From Phycisphaerales bacterium (GTDB taxonomy: Bacteria; Planctomycetota; Phycisphaerae; Phycisphaerales; UBA1924), in NCBI GenBank assembly GCA_023382935.1, contig JAHDXL010000002.1, positions 448,692 through 512,691 of the forward strand: a stretch of 64,000 nucleotides of DNA, read 5' to 3'. This document shows positions 42,057 to 51,152 of the stretch, in pieces. Under the pieces are notes generated by a model. The model made no database searches. It was given only the letters and a program-made list of their open reading frames with translations, and was not told the DNA's origin. Made by a program: the position numbers and the translations under genes. Each line of letters opens with the position of its first letter. The stretch's first letter is position 1.

Positions 42057-43322
42057 CTACGACTGCTGTCGGCCCCGAGCCAGAAGCGCCCCGGCCACTC
42101 GCTCGGCTGCTTCGCCCATCTCCGCCTCGGTCGTCAGAATGTCCGGGCAGAGGCGAACATGGCCACCCCGCCCGGACGGACAGGGCCGCCCGTCCGCGAT
42201 CACGCCTCGCTCGGCGAGGCGAGCCACGTCGGCCTTCACGTCGGCGCTCGGCACCAGCACGAACGCCCCACGCGGGTGAGTCTCACGCACCGGCACGCTG
42301 CGGCGTCGCAACTGCTCGATGAGAAACGCCTGCTGCCGCAGGTTGTACCCGCGCAGGCGATCGACGCCGAGCGCGAGTGTCAGTTCGAGCCCGGCCCGCG
42401 CCTGGTAGGCACTGAGCACCATCGGCGTGCTTTCCAGCCACGCATTGCCGTCGCCCGCACGTTCGATCGAGCCGCGTTGGAATGCGAACGGGTCTTTGCG
42501 TGCAAACCACCCCGTGTCGAGTGTCACCAGTTCCGGCTCGTGCCGGTCGAGGTGGCGCGGATGGATCGCTAGCCAGCACGCGCCGGGACCGCCGCGGGTG
42601 TACTTGTAACTCCCTCCGATAACGAAGTCGGCGTTCAGCGAGCCGTGGGGGAGCGGCATCGCGCCGGCCGCGTGATAGGCGTCAAGCAGCACCAGCGCTC
42701 CCTCAGCATGGGCACAGGCGATGATCTCCTCGACGCCGTCGATTAACTGCCCGGTGGCGTAGCAGACGATGCTGACAACGACCAGGTCGGTCTCGGGGCG
42801 GATCGCGCCGATCACGTCGTCGGCGTGGAACAGCCCCGTCTCGTCGGGCTCGACGAGCGTCAGGTTCGCTCGCCCGCGGCTCTCGTACGACCGCAGGATG
42901 AAGTCGATCGAGTCAAACTCGCCGGTCGTGGTGACAATGTTCGGGCAGGTCAGCGGCAGCGCGTTGAGAACCGCCCGCAGTCCCTGCCCTGCGGCCGTCT
43001 TGGGGATGATCGCGTCCGCCCTCGGCCAGTTGATGAGCCGTGCGATCCGCGCCCTGAAAGCCTCGATTTCGCCGAGCCAGGCGCCCCAGGCGTGGTCCAT
43101 GTCGGCGTACCACAGGTCGAGGGCTTCACGCACATCCTCGCTTGTCTGGTCGAGCGGCCGCCCCAGCGAGTGGTTCGCCAGATAGATGCCCTCGCGATTG
43201 AGCACACGAGAAAAGAAGGGGAAAACGTGTTCGACCAGAGCGGCTTCGCGCAACGGGCCGGGGCCCAACGCTTCCACCATTTCGCTGAATACTCTGCGAA
43301 CCGCCGAGGTGTGCTCCGACAT
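42057..43322 (-). CDS. kynU: Kynureninase
   Basis: 421 residues from ATG 43322. PLP enzyme that cleaves kynurenine to anthranilate and alanine. Family blocks: IYLANHSLGRPLDQTSEDV, WGAWLGEIEAFRARIARLI, TTTGEFDSIDFILRSY, LVVVSIVCYATGQLIDGVEEI, LLDAYHAAGAMPLPHGSLNADFVIGGSYKYTRGGPGACWL (PLP lysine in YKYTRGGPG), and TGWFARKDPFAF. Downstream of kynA on the same strand but separated from it by a three-gene cassette. No kynurenine formamidase is seen nearby. Confidence 0.92.
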   Translation of the reverse strand: MSEHTSAVRRVFSEMVEALGPGPLREAALVEHVFPFFSRVLNREGIYLANHSLGRPLDQTSEDVREALDLWYADMDHAWGAWLGEIEAFRARIARLINWPRADAIIPKTAAGQGLRAVLNALPLTCPNIVTTTGEFDSIDFILRSYESRGRANLTLVEPDETGLFHADDVIGAIRPETDLVVVSIVCYATGQLIDGVEEIIACAHAEGALVLLDAYHAAGAMPLPHGSLNADFVIGGSYKYTRGGPGACWLAIHPRHLDRHEPELVTLDTGWFARKDPFAFQRGSIERAGDGNAWLESTPMVLSAYQARAGLELTLALGVDRLRGYNLRQQAFLIEQLRRRSVPVRETHPRGAFVLVPSADVKADVARLAERGVIADGRPCPSGRGGHVRLCPDILTTEAEMGEAAERVAGALLARGRQQS

Positions 43323-43364
43323 GCGCGATCGTAGTACCGGCCTGCGCGGAGGGATTAATCTCAT

Positions 43365-44105
43365 TCAGTAATCTCGCCCGTGGACGCCGTTGCTGGTGTT
43401 GTGCAGGCGGGCGAGCCGGAGCGGATGATCGAATGGATTGGGTACCGCGGGCGTTGCCTCGATGGGCTTGCGGATGGATCCCGAGGTGTCGGCCAGGATC
43501 ACAGGCGTGGGCTCCTGGAGATTGTCTTCCGCATCGACCCGAGGCGATGGGAGCCAACTCACCTCCGCGTCCCACAGCAGAGCCTTTGAACTGGGGAAGT
43601 GAACCTCGTGCAGCCGAGTTCCACGACGAAGGTGTTGTTCCGCGATGGCCCCGGGGCGCCACAGGCCCGGATCGCCCACGAAGGAAGTGCTGTAGGCGTA
43701 ACTGGTCGGCCAGGGAATGCCGACGTCGCGCAATCGCGAGGAAGTGGGCGAGACATAGACACCCACGTTCTCGCCGTAGGGCAGTTCATCAAAGACCACA
43801 CCGGTCCACACGTGCCACACCTGCCAGTACGGGTAAGAAAACTGCGGGTTGCCAACGCCGCCGGTGGTGGGGTAAAAGCGCCCTTCGATGAGGCAGGGAT
43901 AGAGCCCGCGGCTGCGCTCCGCATACATTGCAATGACGCCTCCGAGTTGCCTCGCATTGGAGAGGCTTGCGATTTGTGCTGCCTCACCTCGCGCGCCTCC
44001 GAGTGCGGGCAGCATGATGGCCACCAGCGTCGCCAACACCCCGATCGACACCATCAACTCTGTGAGCGTGAATGCCCCATGGCGCCGACCGCAGACTCCG
44101 CTCAT
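43365..44105 (-). CDS. Type IV prepilin-like protein (cassette 2)
   Basis: 246 residues from ATG 44105. Prepilin signal GAFTLTELMVSIGVLATLVA, where the cut would follow Ala or Gly before Phe; the Glu at position 5 is kept. The body shares features with the prepilin half of the fusion at 26813-28048: HEVHFPSSKALL against YEVLFPSDKILL, and the end HNTSNGVHGRDY against HTTYGGLRGRDR. Its start is two bases from the stop of the preceding gene, so both are translated from one message. Unlike the cassette 1 version it has no MauE-like domain. Confidence 0.8.
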   Translation of the reverse strand: MSGVCGRRHGAFTLTELMVSIGVLATLVAIMLPALGGARGEAAQIASLSNARQLGGVIAMYAERSRGLYPCLIEGRFYPTTGGVGNPQFSYPYWQVWHVWTGVVFDELPYGENVGVYVSPTSSRLRDVGIPWPTSYAYSTSFVGDPGLWRPGAIAEQHLRRGTRLHEVHFPSSKALLWDAEVSWLPSPRVDAEDNLQEPTPVILADTSGSIRKPIEATPAVPNPFDHPLRLARLHNTSNGVHGRDY

Positions 44106-44107
44106 TC

Positions 44108-44830
44108 TCAGAGTGGCGGTAGGCGAATGGGCACGCCCACGGGCACTCCAGCCATCCGAAACTCGGTCAGCACCCATCGCTTCGATCCCGGGTCAAAGGT
44201 GAACTGAATCGTCAAATCGCCGTCAAACCGAGTGCCATCGGCAGACGGATACTCGCCGGGAATGCGGACTTCTGCAACCTCGGTCGCTCGGCTTGACAGT
44301 GAGTTCAAGAAGCGACGCCCTTCGTCTCGGCGCAGGCTGAAAAAAGGGGGGGGCTCCTGCTCATATTGCCGTTCACCCTGACGCACGGTGTGCAGGACCA
44401 CGATCCTGTCCAGATCCATGTTCGCCGTGGCGAGCACGGATCGAGTTGCCTGCCAGTGATCCTGCGCACCCTCAGGATTCGCAACGATTTGCTCGCTCGG
44501 CTCAACTCCCTGCTCGCGCATCAGTCTCAAATAGGCGGCGATCTCGTGCTGGCTATAGGCATCGAGAACCTGGCGGATCGAACGTTCAAGCCCGCCCGGA
44601 TCGGGTACCGAGTTCGGGATTGACCGCGAGGTCACCCGCTCGAGCACGGGTTCGATGAAGGTCGGGTCGACTTGTCGTGACAACTCGGCATCCGACGACG
44701 AACCTTCGGGCCGCGCGATGGTATTGAGCGATGGAGACGACCTCGGTGCGTTGCGCCAAAGGGACACTCCCAGCAAGCCAAGTCCCGCGGCCAGTACCAC
44801 ACCTGCAATGATGGTCTTCCGATTCGGCAT
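44108..44830 (-). CDS. Membrane-anchored protein of unknown function (cassette 2)
   Basis: 240 residues. One N-terminal membrane helix (TIIAGVVLAAGLGLLGVSLW), a Ser/Pro-rich linker, a helical region (ERSIRQVLDAYSQHEIAAYLRLM) and a C-terminal beta-rich part, QFTFDPGSKRWVLTEFRM, similar to the end of the middle protein of cassette 1. The coding strand contains C8 followed directly by T6 (encoding PPPFF), a run prone to slippage that would truncate the protein. No known family recognised. Confidence 0.7.
   Translation of the reverse strand: MPNRKTIIAGVVLAAGLGLLGVSLWRNAPRSSPSLNTIARPEGSSSDAELSRQVDPTFIEPVLERVTSRSIPNSVPDPGGLERSIRQVLDAYSQHEIAAYLRLMREQGVEPSEQIVANPEGAQDHWQATRSVLATANMDLDRIVVLHTVRQGERQYEQEPPPFFSLRRDEGRRFLNSLSSRATEVAEVRIPGEYPSADGTRFDGDLTIQFTFDPGSKRWVLTEFRMAGVPVGVPIRLPPL
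44340..44353. repeat. A6G8 double homopolymer inside the cassette 2 middle gene
   Basis: Plus strand AAAAAAGGGGGGGG; on the coding strand C8T6. A one-base change would shift the frame about two thirds of the way through the gene. Confidence 0.8.
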
Positions 44831-44893
44831 GGATCAGTCCCCGCAGAGGTGCGAACAGACGTTTGGTTGACGGCGCCGATCGCGAGCATCCAA

Positions 44894-45154
44894 TTAGACA
44901 GGGTTGCCGGGAGGAGCGTGATTGCAGCACTGAGCGGCAGCCGTCGCGATGCACTTCTCCTCTGCATGATAGTTCAGGACGACGCAGCAGTACCAATGGT
45001 CCTGGCACACCCATTGCATTTGCCATTGACCTCCCCAGCAGTGGGTGAACGAGTAGTTGCATTGGACCTCGCTGGCGTTCCCCATGCCCGCCGCAATCGC
45101 GATCCCGGCGACGCCCAGCGCACAGCGAGTACCCAATCCGTATGTCCGTGACAT
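44894..45154 (-). CDS. Small exported cysteine-rich protein (cassette 2)
   Basis: 86 residues. Signal peptide TRCALGVAGIAIAAGMGNAS, then a mature part of about 59 residues with eight cysteines (two CC pairs) and five tryptophans, e.g. CWGGQWQMQWVCQDHWYCC. No Tat twin-arginine motif, so Sec export is likely, unlike cassette 1. An even cysteine number fits disulfides. AAGGAGAG lies just before ATG 45154. It is the first gene of a unit continuing to the anchored protein and the prepilin. No family recognised. Confidence 0.72.
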   Translation of the reverse strand: MSRTYGLGTRCALGVAGIAIAAGMGNASEVQCNYSFTHCWGGQWQMQWVCQDHWYCCVVLNYHAEEKCIATAAAQCCNHAPPGNPV

Positions 45155-45188
45155 GTCACTCTCCTTCGAGTTCGCCCTGAGCTAGGTG

Positions 45189-45221
45189 ATTATCCCAACA
45201 TAGACCCCCCCCCCGCGTCAA
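45189..45221 (-). promoter_or_regulatory. Candidate slippage-sensitive promoter with a G10 run
   Basis: Minus strand: TTGACG (45221-45216), C, G10 (45214-45205), TC, then two possible -10 boxes, TATGTT (45202-45197, spacing 13) and GATAAT (45194-45189, spacing 21). Neither spacing is the optimal 17, but a change of four G in either direction would give it. The peptide start is at 45154. Confidence 0.45.
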
Positions 45222-45250
45222 GATTCCGTGCAGACAAGAAGCAAGAGATT

Positions 45251-46102
45251 TCACAACTCCGTCCGCACGTCCCACAGTTCCGGGAAGAGCACCTGGTCGA
45301 CGATCTTGCGGAGGAACGGCACGCCGGGGCTGCCGCCGGTGCCGGTCTTGTAGCCGATGACGCGCTGCACGACCTTGAGGTGCCGGAATCGCCACATCGA
45401 GAAGGCCTCTTCGACGTCGACCAGTTTCTCGCACATCTCGTACGCGTCCCAGTGCTGCTCGGGATGACGATAGATGTTCTTGAAGACTTCAAGCACGGCC
45501 GGGCTGCGCTCGTGGCTGGTCGAGAAGTCACGCTCGATCACCTCGCGCGGGATCGGGTGCCCGTGCCGCGCGAGGTAGCGCAGAAACTCCTCGTAGAGGC
45601 TCGGCTTGTGGAGCGCATCGAGCAGCAGGGCGGTGGCCTTGGGGTCGCGCTCGTGCTGGCGCATCATGCCGGCGTTCTTGTTGCCGAGCATGAACTCGAC
45701 GAGCCGGTACTGGTAACTCTGGAACCCGCTGGAGGTGCCGAACACGCCGCGGAACTGGAGATACTCGCTCGGCGTGAGCGTGGCCAGCACGCTCCATTGC
45801 TGTTCGAGCGTGCCCTGGATGTGCTTGACGCGGGCGAGGATCTTGAAGCAGGGTTCCAGGTTGTCACGCCGGATCCAGTCCATCGCGCTGCGAAGTTCGT
45901 GCACGATGAGTTTGAACCACAACTCGGTGGTCTGGTGCTGGATGATGAAGAGCATCTCGTCGTGATGCTCGGGGCGACTGAGCGGATGCTGGGCGCTGAG
46001 CAGGGCGTCGAGCGACAGGTATCTGGCGTAGTCGATTTCTTCGGCGCTGCCGAGCGGGTCTTGTGGGTCGAATCGGCCGCGATCCCCGGAATGTGTGCTC
46101 AC
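45251..46102 (-). CDS. kynA: Tryptophan 2,3-dioxygenase
   Basis: 283 residues from GTG 46102, preceded by AAGGAG. Heme enzyme that opens the tryptophan indole ring to N-formylkynurenine. Family blocks: [44 protein letters not shown] (distal-pocket HQTTELW), [55 protein letters not shown], and the heme-ligand His near the C-terminus in [22 protein letters not shown]. It pairs functionally with kynU. Confidence 0.96.
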   Translation of the reverse strand: MSTHSGDRGRFDPQDPLGSAEEIDYARYLSLDALLSAQHPLSRPEHHDEMLFIIQHQTTELWFKLIVHELRSAMDWIRRDNLEPCFKILARVKHIQGTLEQQWSVLATLTPSEYLQFRGVFGTSSGFQSYQYRLVEFMLGNKNAGMMRQHERDPKATALLLDALHKPSLYEEFLRYLARHGHPIPREVIERDFSTSHERSPAVLEVFKNIYRHPEQHWDAYEMCEKLVDVEEAFSMWRFRHLKVVQRVIGYKTGTGGSPGVPFLRKIVDQVLFPELWDVRTEL

Positions 46103-46168
46103 AGGCGTCTCCTTCGAGCGTCGCGCTCGAAGGCATGGTACCTGTGGGTTGAGTTGGTGTGGCCGGGG

Positions 46169-46402
46169 TCAGTCGGCGCTGGCCCGCAGCGCCATGGCCT
46201 GTCGCTCGCCGGCCAGCAGACTCATGGGCTCCGATCGCACGATCACGGTGCCATTGCCGGGCTTTGGATACAGGCGGATATTGCGAAGGGCGTAGAAGTC
46301 GGCACGCCGGTGATCCACGCACCCACCGACCTGTGTCGCCGAAACGAGCACCACCACCGTCAGAAGGGCGGGGCGGGGCGTCGATCGTGTGCGAACTGCC
46401 AT
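46169..46402 (-). CDS. Small putative lipoprotein
   Basis: 77 residues from ATG 46402, preceded by GGAAAGG. A basic start (MAVRTRSTPRP), a hydrophobic stretch LLTVVVLVSATQ and a lipobox-like VGGC suggest lipid attachment. The rest (YALRNIRLYPKPGNGTVIVRSE) is short and not recognised. It may be a real small gene; support is moderate. Confidence 0.4.
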   Translation of the reverse strand: MAVRTRSTPRPALLTVVVLVSATQVGGCVDHRRADFYALRNIRLYPKPGNGTVIVRSEPMSLLAGERQAMALRASAD

Positions 46403-46701
46403 CCAGCGGCCTTTCCATGCCTCAACAAGGGCCACCACCCACCTGCGGCCCGATGCACTTCGATCGGTCAAACCAGCGGCGGTTCGTGAGCAGGTCGCCG
46501 GCTAGGCGGGGCCCCTAGACGGGGCGGATCCGGCGTCACCCTTCCATCCGCGACAATCGGACGGCGGTTTCCCCGGATTGCCAGGGTTCTCGGCCCGAGT
46601 TGACGCTGGTAAGTGCTCACAAACGGCCCTTTCCACTCATTTGTAACGACTACCATTGCCCCGCGCTCAAGTTCGATCCGCTGACAAGGATGGACACCAC
46701 C

Positions 46702-47550
46702 ATGAAGTTGGCTTTCAGCACTGTCGCCACCCCCGAACGGACCCTAGACCGCGTCCTCGACTTTGCCAGGCGTGTGGACGTGGACGGCGTCGAGTTCCGC
46801 ACCTTCGGCGACGATTCGTCTCACTTCACGCCCGACCCGTGCCTGACCAGTTTCCCCAAGATCAGGGGCATGTGCGCCGATGCGGGCGTTCAGCCGGCCT
46901 GCCTGGCCACGTCGATTGCCTTCGACGAGCCGGTGAGTCCGCCAGTCGTTGGAAGGCTGCTGGGAGACTACAACCGGTCGGTCATGGCGACACGCCGGAT
47001 GATCGAGGTGGCGACACAGATCGAGTGCCCGCTGGTTCGGGTGTTCGGCTTTGAACTGCACGGGCGCGAGTCGCGCCGCGCGGGGATGCGGCGTGTGGTC
47101 GAGCGCCTGCAACTGGCCTGCGCGTGCGCGCGCAATACGGGTGTGCGTTTGCTGATCGAAAATGGCGGCTCGTTCCCCACGGCCGAGGATCTGGCGGAAA
47201 TCATGGATCGCACGGGCAGTTCCCTGCTCGCGGCCGCGTACAGCCCCGCGGTGGGGCAGGCGGTGGGAGAGGATCCGATCGCCGGGATCAACCTGCTGGG
47301 GCAGCGGCTGGAGTCGGTGAAGATCAAGGACTTTCGGGGCACAACGCCGGTGCCGGTGGGCGAGGGCGAAATGCGCTGCGAGGAGACGATCAGACGGCTC
47401 GGACAGGTGGGGTACCGCGGGTGGGTCGTGATCGAGTGGGACCGCATGTGGCTGTCCGGGTTGGCCGACGCTGAGCAGGTGATTCCGCAGGCCGTGCAGT
47501 CGGCGGCGAGGTGGTATTACTCTGCGGCGGGGAGCGTGGCGGTCGCGTAG
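46702..47550 (+). CDS. Sugar phosphate isomerase/epimerase-type TIM-barrel protein
   Basis: 282 residues from ATG 46702; an ATG at 46690 would add four residues. Xylose-isomerase-like AP-endonuclease-2 fold: LAFSTVATPERTLDRVLDFARRVDVDGVEFRTFG, VRVFGFELHG, NTGVRLLIENGGSFPTAEDL (metal Glu in IENG), SVKIKDF, and GYRGWVVIEWDRMW. Metal ligands (Glu, Asp, His) seem partly conserved. Reaction unknown; such genes act in inositol or sugar catabolism. It ends eight bases before queG. Confidence 0.82.
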   Translation: MKLAFSTVATPERTLDRVLDFARRVDVDGVEFRTFGDDSSHFTPDPCLTSFPKIRGMCADAGVQPACLATSIAFDEPVSPPVVGRLLGDYNRSVMATRRMIEVATQIECPLVRVFGFELHGRESRRAGMRRVVERLQLACACARNTGVRLLIENGGSFPTAEDLAEIMDRTGSSLLAAAYSPAVGQAVGEDPIAGINLLGQRLESVKIKDFRGTTPVPVGEGEMRCEETIRRLGQVGYRGWVVIEWDRMWLSGLADAEQVIPQAVQSAARWYYSAAGSVAVA

Positions 47551-47558
47551 GGTTCGGC

Positions 47559-48551
47559 GTGGACGCCGCGGCGCGAGTGCGCGCACAAGAGGTGCTGGAG
47601 CGATGCCGTGCCCTGGGATTCGCGGCAGCCGGTGTGTGCGCGGCCGAGCCGAGCGGCTATTCCGATCAGTTTCGTGCATGGGTGTCGCGCGGCGAGCACG
47701 GGACGATGGCGTACATGGACAAGCACGCCGACGTGCGGCTGGATGTGCGCCTGCTGCTCGATGGTGCGCAGTCGGTGGTGATGGTGGCCGATCAATATGG
47801 GCTGCGCGGCGACGTGGCGGATGAGCGCCGTCCGGGAGTCGGGCGAGTGGCGCGGTATGCGCGGGGTGAAGACTATCACAAGGTCATCAAGCGGCGCCTG
47901 CACGCGTTGTGCGATGAACTGGCGGCCGAGCATGCGGGCGAGCGGTTCCGGGTGTTCGTGGACACGGCGCCGGTGCTGGAGCGTGAACTGGCGGCGCGGT
48001 GCGGCATCGGGTGGCAGGGCAAGCACACTCTGACGATCAACCCGGTGCTCGGCAGTTACCTGTTGCTCGGCGGGTTCGTGACGACGATGAAACTGGAGGC
48101 CCCGCCGGAGCAGGAAGCGTCGAAGGACCACTGCGGCACCTGCACACGCTGCATCGACGCATGCCCCACGCAGGCGATCCGGCCGTACAGCGTCAACGCG
48201 ACGCGCTGCATCAGTTACCTGACCATCGAGCACCGCGGCGAGATTGAGCCTGAGTTTCGGCAGGCGATGGGAGACTGGATCTTCGGGTGCGACGTGTGCC
48301 AGGAGGTGTGCCCCCACAACTCGGCGCGGGACGAGCAGCGAGGCCGCGTGCATCCGACCTACGCGCCCAGACGGGTCGGCTTTGACCTGCTGGAAGTGCT
48401 GAACTGGAGCGAGGACGATCGGCGAGCGGCATTCAAGGGCTCGGCGCTCAAGCGGGCGAAACTGGAGATGATGAAGCGGAACGCAGCCATCGCGGCGGGG
48501 AATGTGGGTGGGGAAGCCGCGCACAACGGCGCAGACCAACAAGCGGAGTGA
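47559..48551 (+). CDS. queG: Epoxyqueuosine reductase QueG
   Basis: 330 residues from GTG 47559. Cobalamin- and iron-sulfur-dependent last step of queuosine tRNA modification. Features: ALGFAAAGVCAAEPSGYSDQFRAWVSRGEHGTMAYM, ARYARGEDYHKVIKRRL, FVDTAPVLERELAARCGIGWQGKHTLTINP, and two [4Fe-4S] motifs, CGTCTRCIDACPTQAI and CDVCQEVCPHN. The C-terminal HEAT-like extension found in some QueG is short here. Confidence 0.95.
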   Translation: MDAAARVRAQEVLERCRALGFAAAGVCAAEPSGYSDQFRAWVSRGEHGTMAYMDKHADVRLDVRLLLDGAQSVVMVADQYGLRGDVADERRPGVGRVARYARGEDYHKVIKRRLHALCDELAAEHAGERFRVFVDTAPVLERELAARCGIGWQGKHTLTINPVLGSYLLLGGFVTTMKLEAPPEQEASKDHCGTCTRCIDACPTQAIRPYSVNATRCISYLTIEHRGEIEPEFRQAMGDWIFGCDVCQEVCPHNSARDEQRGRVHPTYAPRRVGFDLLEVLNWSEDDRRAAFKGSALKRAKLEMMKRNAAIAAGNVGGEAAHNGADQQAE

Positions 48552-48601
48552 GGGGAAGCATCAGGCGCCGAGCGTTGACCGGTCTGGCAGGATGCAGCCA
48601 G

Positions 48602-49795
48602 TCACGGCGAGGAATTGCTGCGGCCGGTGGAGACCAGCAGTCTGGCCAGCAGCACGATCGCCAGTCCGGGAGCGAGGAAGATTTCCTGTCGCTGGATGAA
48701 GCCCATCCAGAACATCGGCAGGGAAAGCCCGACAGCAGCGGCGAAGATGAGGATGAGGCGTCGGCGCTGAAGCGAACCGGCCGGCGCACGGCCTTGGCGG
48801 GCCGGGATGACCACCAGCCAGACGTAAGCCGGGAAGACCAGGCCATAGAGCCCCATGAACAGGCGATAAACGATCTCGCCAGCGTCCAACCCGGCATGGG
48901 CAGGGAGCACGCGCACCAGCACGCCGAGAGATGCCGCGGCCAGCAAGGCTCCCCAGCGAAGTGTGTCAGAAGAGGCCCGCGGCTCGCCGCAGCGGACGTG
49001 GGCGGCCACGGTGAAGCCGGCCTGGAGCAGCAGGTGCATGAGCAAGGCGACGCCGACAACGACCGGCGCGGTCGAGCCGCCGAGCGGGCGGAGCAGCATT
49101 GGCGCGTAGGCCAGGGTGAGCAGAATCATGGCGAGGAAGAAGAGGACGAAGCCGATTGAGAACGCAGTCTGGGCCTGTCGGTCGGGCAGTTCGGCGCGTG
49201 CGGTGAGGAAGGTGCGGTCGAGATAGGGACAGAGGGCAAATCCGAACACGCAGACCGGGGCGAGATAGAGCAGCGAGGCATCGGGGCGTTGGGGCGTGAA
49301 GGGCGGAGGAGCGATTCCGGTTCGCGCAATCACAAGTCCGAAGACCGCGAGTGACAGGGCGAGCAGCGGTGCGGCCAGGGCCGCCAGTCCGCGCGGGCGC
49401 TGGGCGAGGAAGAGCAGGAACACGAGGATGGCGGGGAAGATGACCAGGCCGACGCTGGCGCGATCGATCGCGAGTGCGGTGGGCACCCAGGTGCCGATCC
49501 AGCAGAGCCAGTAGACATGGAAGGCCAGCGTCGCGGTGGAGAACAGGGCGACGGCGCGGCGGTGTTCCTTCGACAGTATTGCCGCGGACTGCCGGGTGGT
49601 GAGCACCCAGCCCAAGGCTGCGGCGCCGACGACGTTGGGTGCGGCAAAGACAAGAAAACCCCACAGCCCGTAGTCGCGGAGGAGGAGGGCCGGCAGGAAC
49701 ATGCCGATGCACCAAGTCCACGAACACGCGAGGAAGGCCGCCCAGGCAAGGACGGGCAGCACGGATCGAGCCGCGGGCTCGGATTGCTGGTCCAT
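48602..49795 (-). CDS. Polytopic membrane protein of unknown function
   Basis: 397 residues with about ten to eleven hydrophobic helices, e.g. VLPVLAWAAFLACSWTWCIG, FLVFAAPNVVGAAALGWVL, VGLVIFPAILVFLLFLAQ and LMHLLLQAGFTVAAHV. The first part, GMFLPALLLRDYGLWGFLVFAAPNVVGAA, recalls the opening helices of solute:sodium symporters, but the symporter signature was not found. It is 11 bases upstream of metK on the same strand reading order (metK first, then this gene is separate by orientation of starts), so co-transcription is possible. Function unknown. Confidence 0.7.
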   Translation of the reverse strand: MDQQSEPAARSVLPVLAWAAFLACSWTWCIGMFLPALLLRDYGLWGFLVFAAPNVVGAAALGWVLTTRQSAAILSKEHRRAVALFSTATLAFHVYWLCWIGTWVPTALAIDRASVGLVIFPAILVFLLFLAQRPRGLAALAAPLLALSLAVFGLVIARTGIAPPPFTPQRPDASLLYLAPVCVFGFALCPYLDRTFLTARAELPDRQAQTAFSIGFVLFFLAMILLTLAYAPMLLRPLGGSTAPVVVGVALLMHLLLQAGFTVAAHVRCGEPRASSDTLRWGALLAAASLGVLVRVLPAHAGLDAGEIVYRLFMGLYGLVFPAYVWLVVIPARQGRAPAGSLQRRRLILIFAAAVGLSLPMFWMGFIQRQEIFLAPGLAIVLLARLLVSTGRSNSSP

Positions 49796-49806
49796 CGCGG
49801 GTGTGC

Positions 49807-50997
49807 TCAGCAGATGGCTCGCTTCAGGGCGTCCACCCTGTCGGTACGTTCCCAGGTGAAGCCGTGGTTGCGGACGGTGGTGCCGTTGACGCGCGTGTAT
49901 TCAACCTCGGCGGGCGGGCGGCCGAAGTGCCCGTGCCGTGCGGTGGGGCGGTAGATCGGCTTGCGGAGTTGGAGGGTCTCGATGATGCCCTTGGGGGTGA
50001 GCGAGAAGACGTCGCGGACGGCCTTGCTGATGCGGGCGGGCTCGACGCGCTCGGTGCCGTTGCAAGAGACGTAGACGCTGGTGGGCTCGGCGACGCCGAT
50101 CGCGTAGGAGAGTTGGATTTCGCACTCGTCGGCCAGTTCGGCGGCGACCACATTCTTGGCGATATATCGAGCCATGTAGGCGGCCGAGCGATCGACCTTG
50201 GTGGGATCCTTGCCGGAGAAGGCACCGCCGCCGTGGCGACCGCGTCCGCCGTAGGTATCGACGATGATCTTACGTCCGGTGAGGCCCGAATCGCCGTGCG
50301 GGCCGCCGATTTCGAAGCGCCCGGTGGGGTTGACGTGGATGGTGATGCCGGGGTTCCAGTGTTCGCCGAGGACGGGCTTGACGACGTGTTCGATGACGGC
50401 TTTCTTGAGTTCGGCCTGACGATCGTTCCACGATGGATCGTGCTGTGTGGAGAGGACGACGGTGTCGACGCCGACGGGCTTGCGCCCGTCGTATTCGACG
50501 GTGACCTGACTCTTGGCGTCAGGGCGCAGGCCTGGGATGCGACCCTCGCGGCGAACAGCAGCCTGCTGCTCGACGAGGCGATGGGCGAGTTGGATGGGCA
50601 GGGGCATGAGTTCGTCGGTCTCGCGGCAGGCGAAGCCGAACATCATGCCCTGGTCGCCGGCCCCTTCGCGGTCGACGCCCTGAGCGATGTCGGGCGACTG
50701 CTTGTTGAGGGCGACAAGCACGGCGCAGGATTCGCAATCGAATCGCATCTCGGCGGTGGTGTACCCGATCTCGCGGATGGTGCCTCGGACGATGTCGGGG
50801 ATGTCGACGTAGGTGTTGGTGGTCACTTCTCCGGCAACGACGACCAGACCCGTGGCGACGAGGGTCTCGCAGGCGACGCGGGAGAACGGGTCGTCGGCGA
50901 GCATGGCGTCGAGAATGGCGTCGGAAATCTGGTCGGCGACCTTGTCGGGGTGACCCATGGAGACCGACTCAGACGTGAACAGGTTGGTGTGCGACAT
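49807..50997 (-). CDS. metK: S-adenosylmethionine synthetase
   Basis: 396 residues. It makes SAM from methionine and ATP. Blocks: [96 protein letters not shown] and [27 protein letters not shown]. No SAM riboswitch was recognised in the 155 bases before its start, which is shared with divergent purM. Confidence 0.98.
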   Translation of the reverse strand: MSHTNLFTSESVSMGHPDKVADQISDAILDAMLADDPFSRVACETLVATGLVVVAGEVTTNTYVDIPDIVRGTIREIGYTTAEMRFDCESCAVLVALNKQSPDIAQGVDREGAGDQGMMFGFACRETDELMPLPIQLAHRLVEQQAAVRREGRIPGLRPDAKSQVTVEYDGRKPVGVDTVVLSTQHDPSWNDRQAELKKAVIEHVVKPVLGEHWNPGITIHVNPTGRFEIGGPHGDSGLTGRKIIVDTYGGRGRHGGGAFSGKDPTKVDRSAAYMARYIAKNVVAAELADECEIQLSYAIGVAEPTSVYVSCNGTERVEPARISKAVRDVFSLTPKGIIETLQLRKPIYRPTARHGHFGRPPAEVEYTRVNGTTVRNHGFTWERTDRVDALKRAIC

Positions 50998-51152
50998 GAA
51001 TGCCTCGTCGTGACCAGGTGTGCTTTGTCGCCGCGGTTTCGGGCGTATCAGGGTGCATGGTAGCCGGGGGAGGCTCGGCTTTCAGCCCAGCGGGCGAGCG
51101 GAGCGGGGGTTCGAGGAGGCCGGGTTGGGGGCAGGCGCACTATCCTCACCGC

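Noticed and set aside
50998-51152. SAM riboswitch before metK
   Set aside because: No recognisable SAM aptamer core in either strand of the 155-base gap; GC-rich sequence without the expected conserved blocks.
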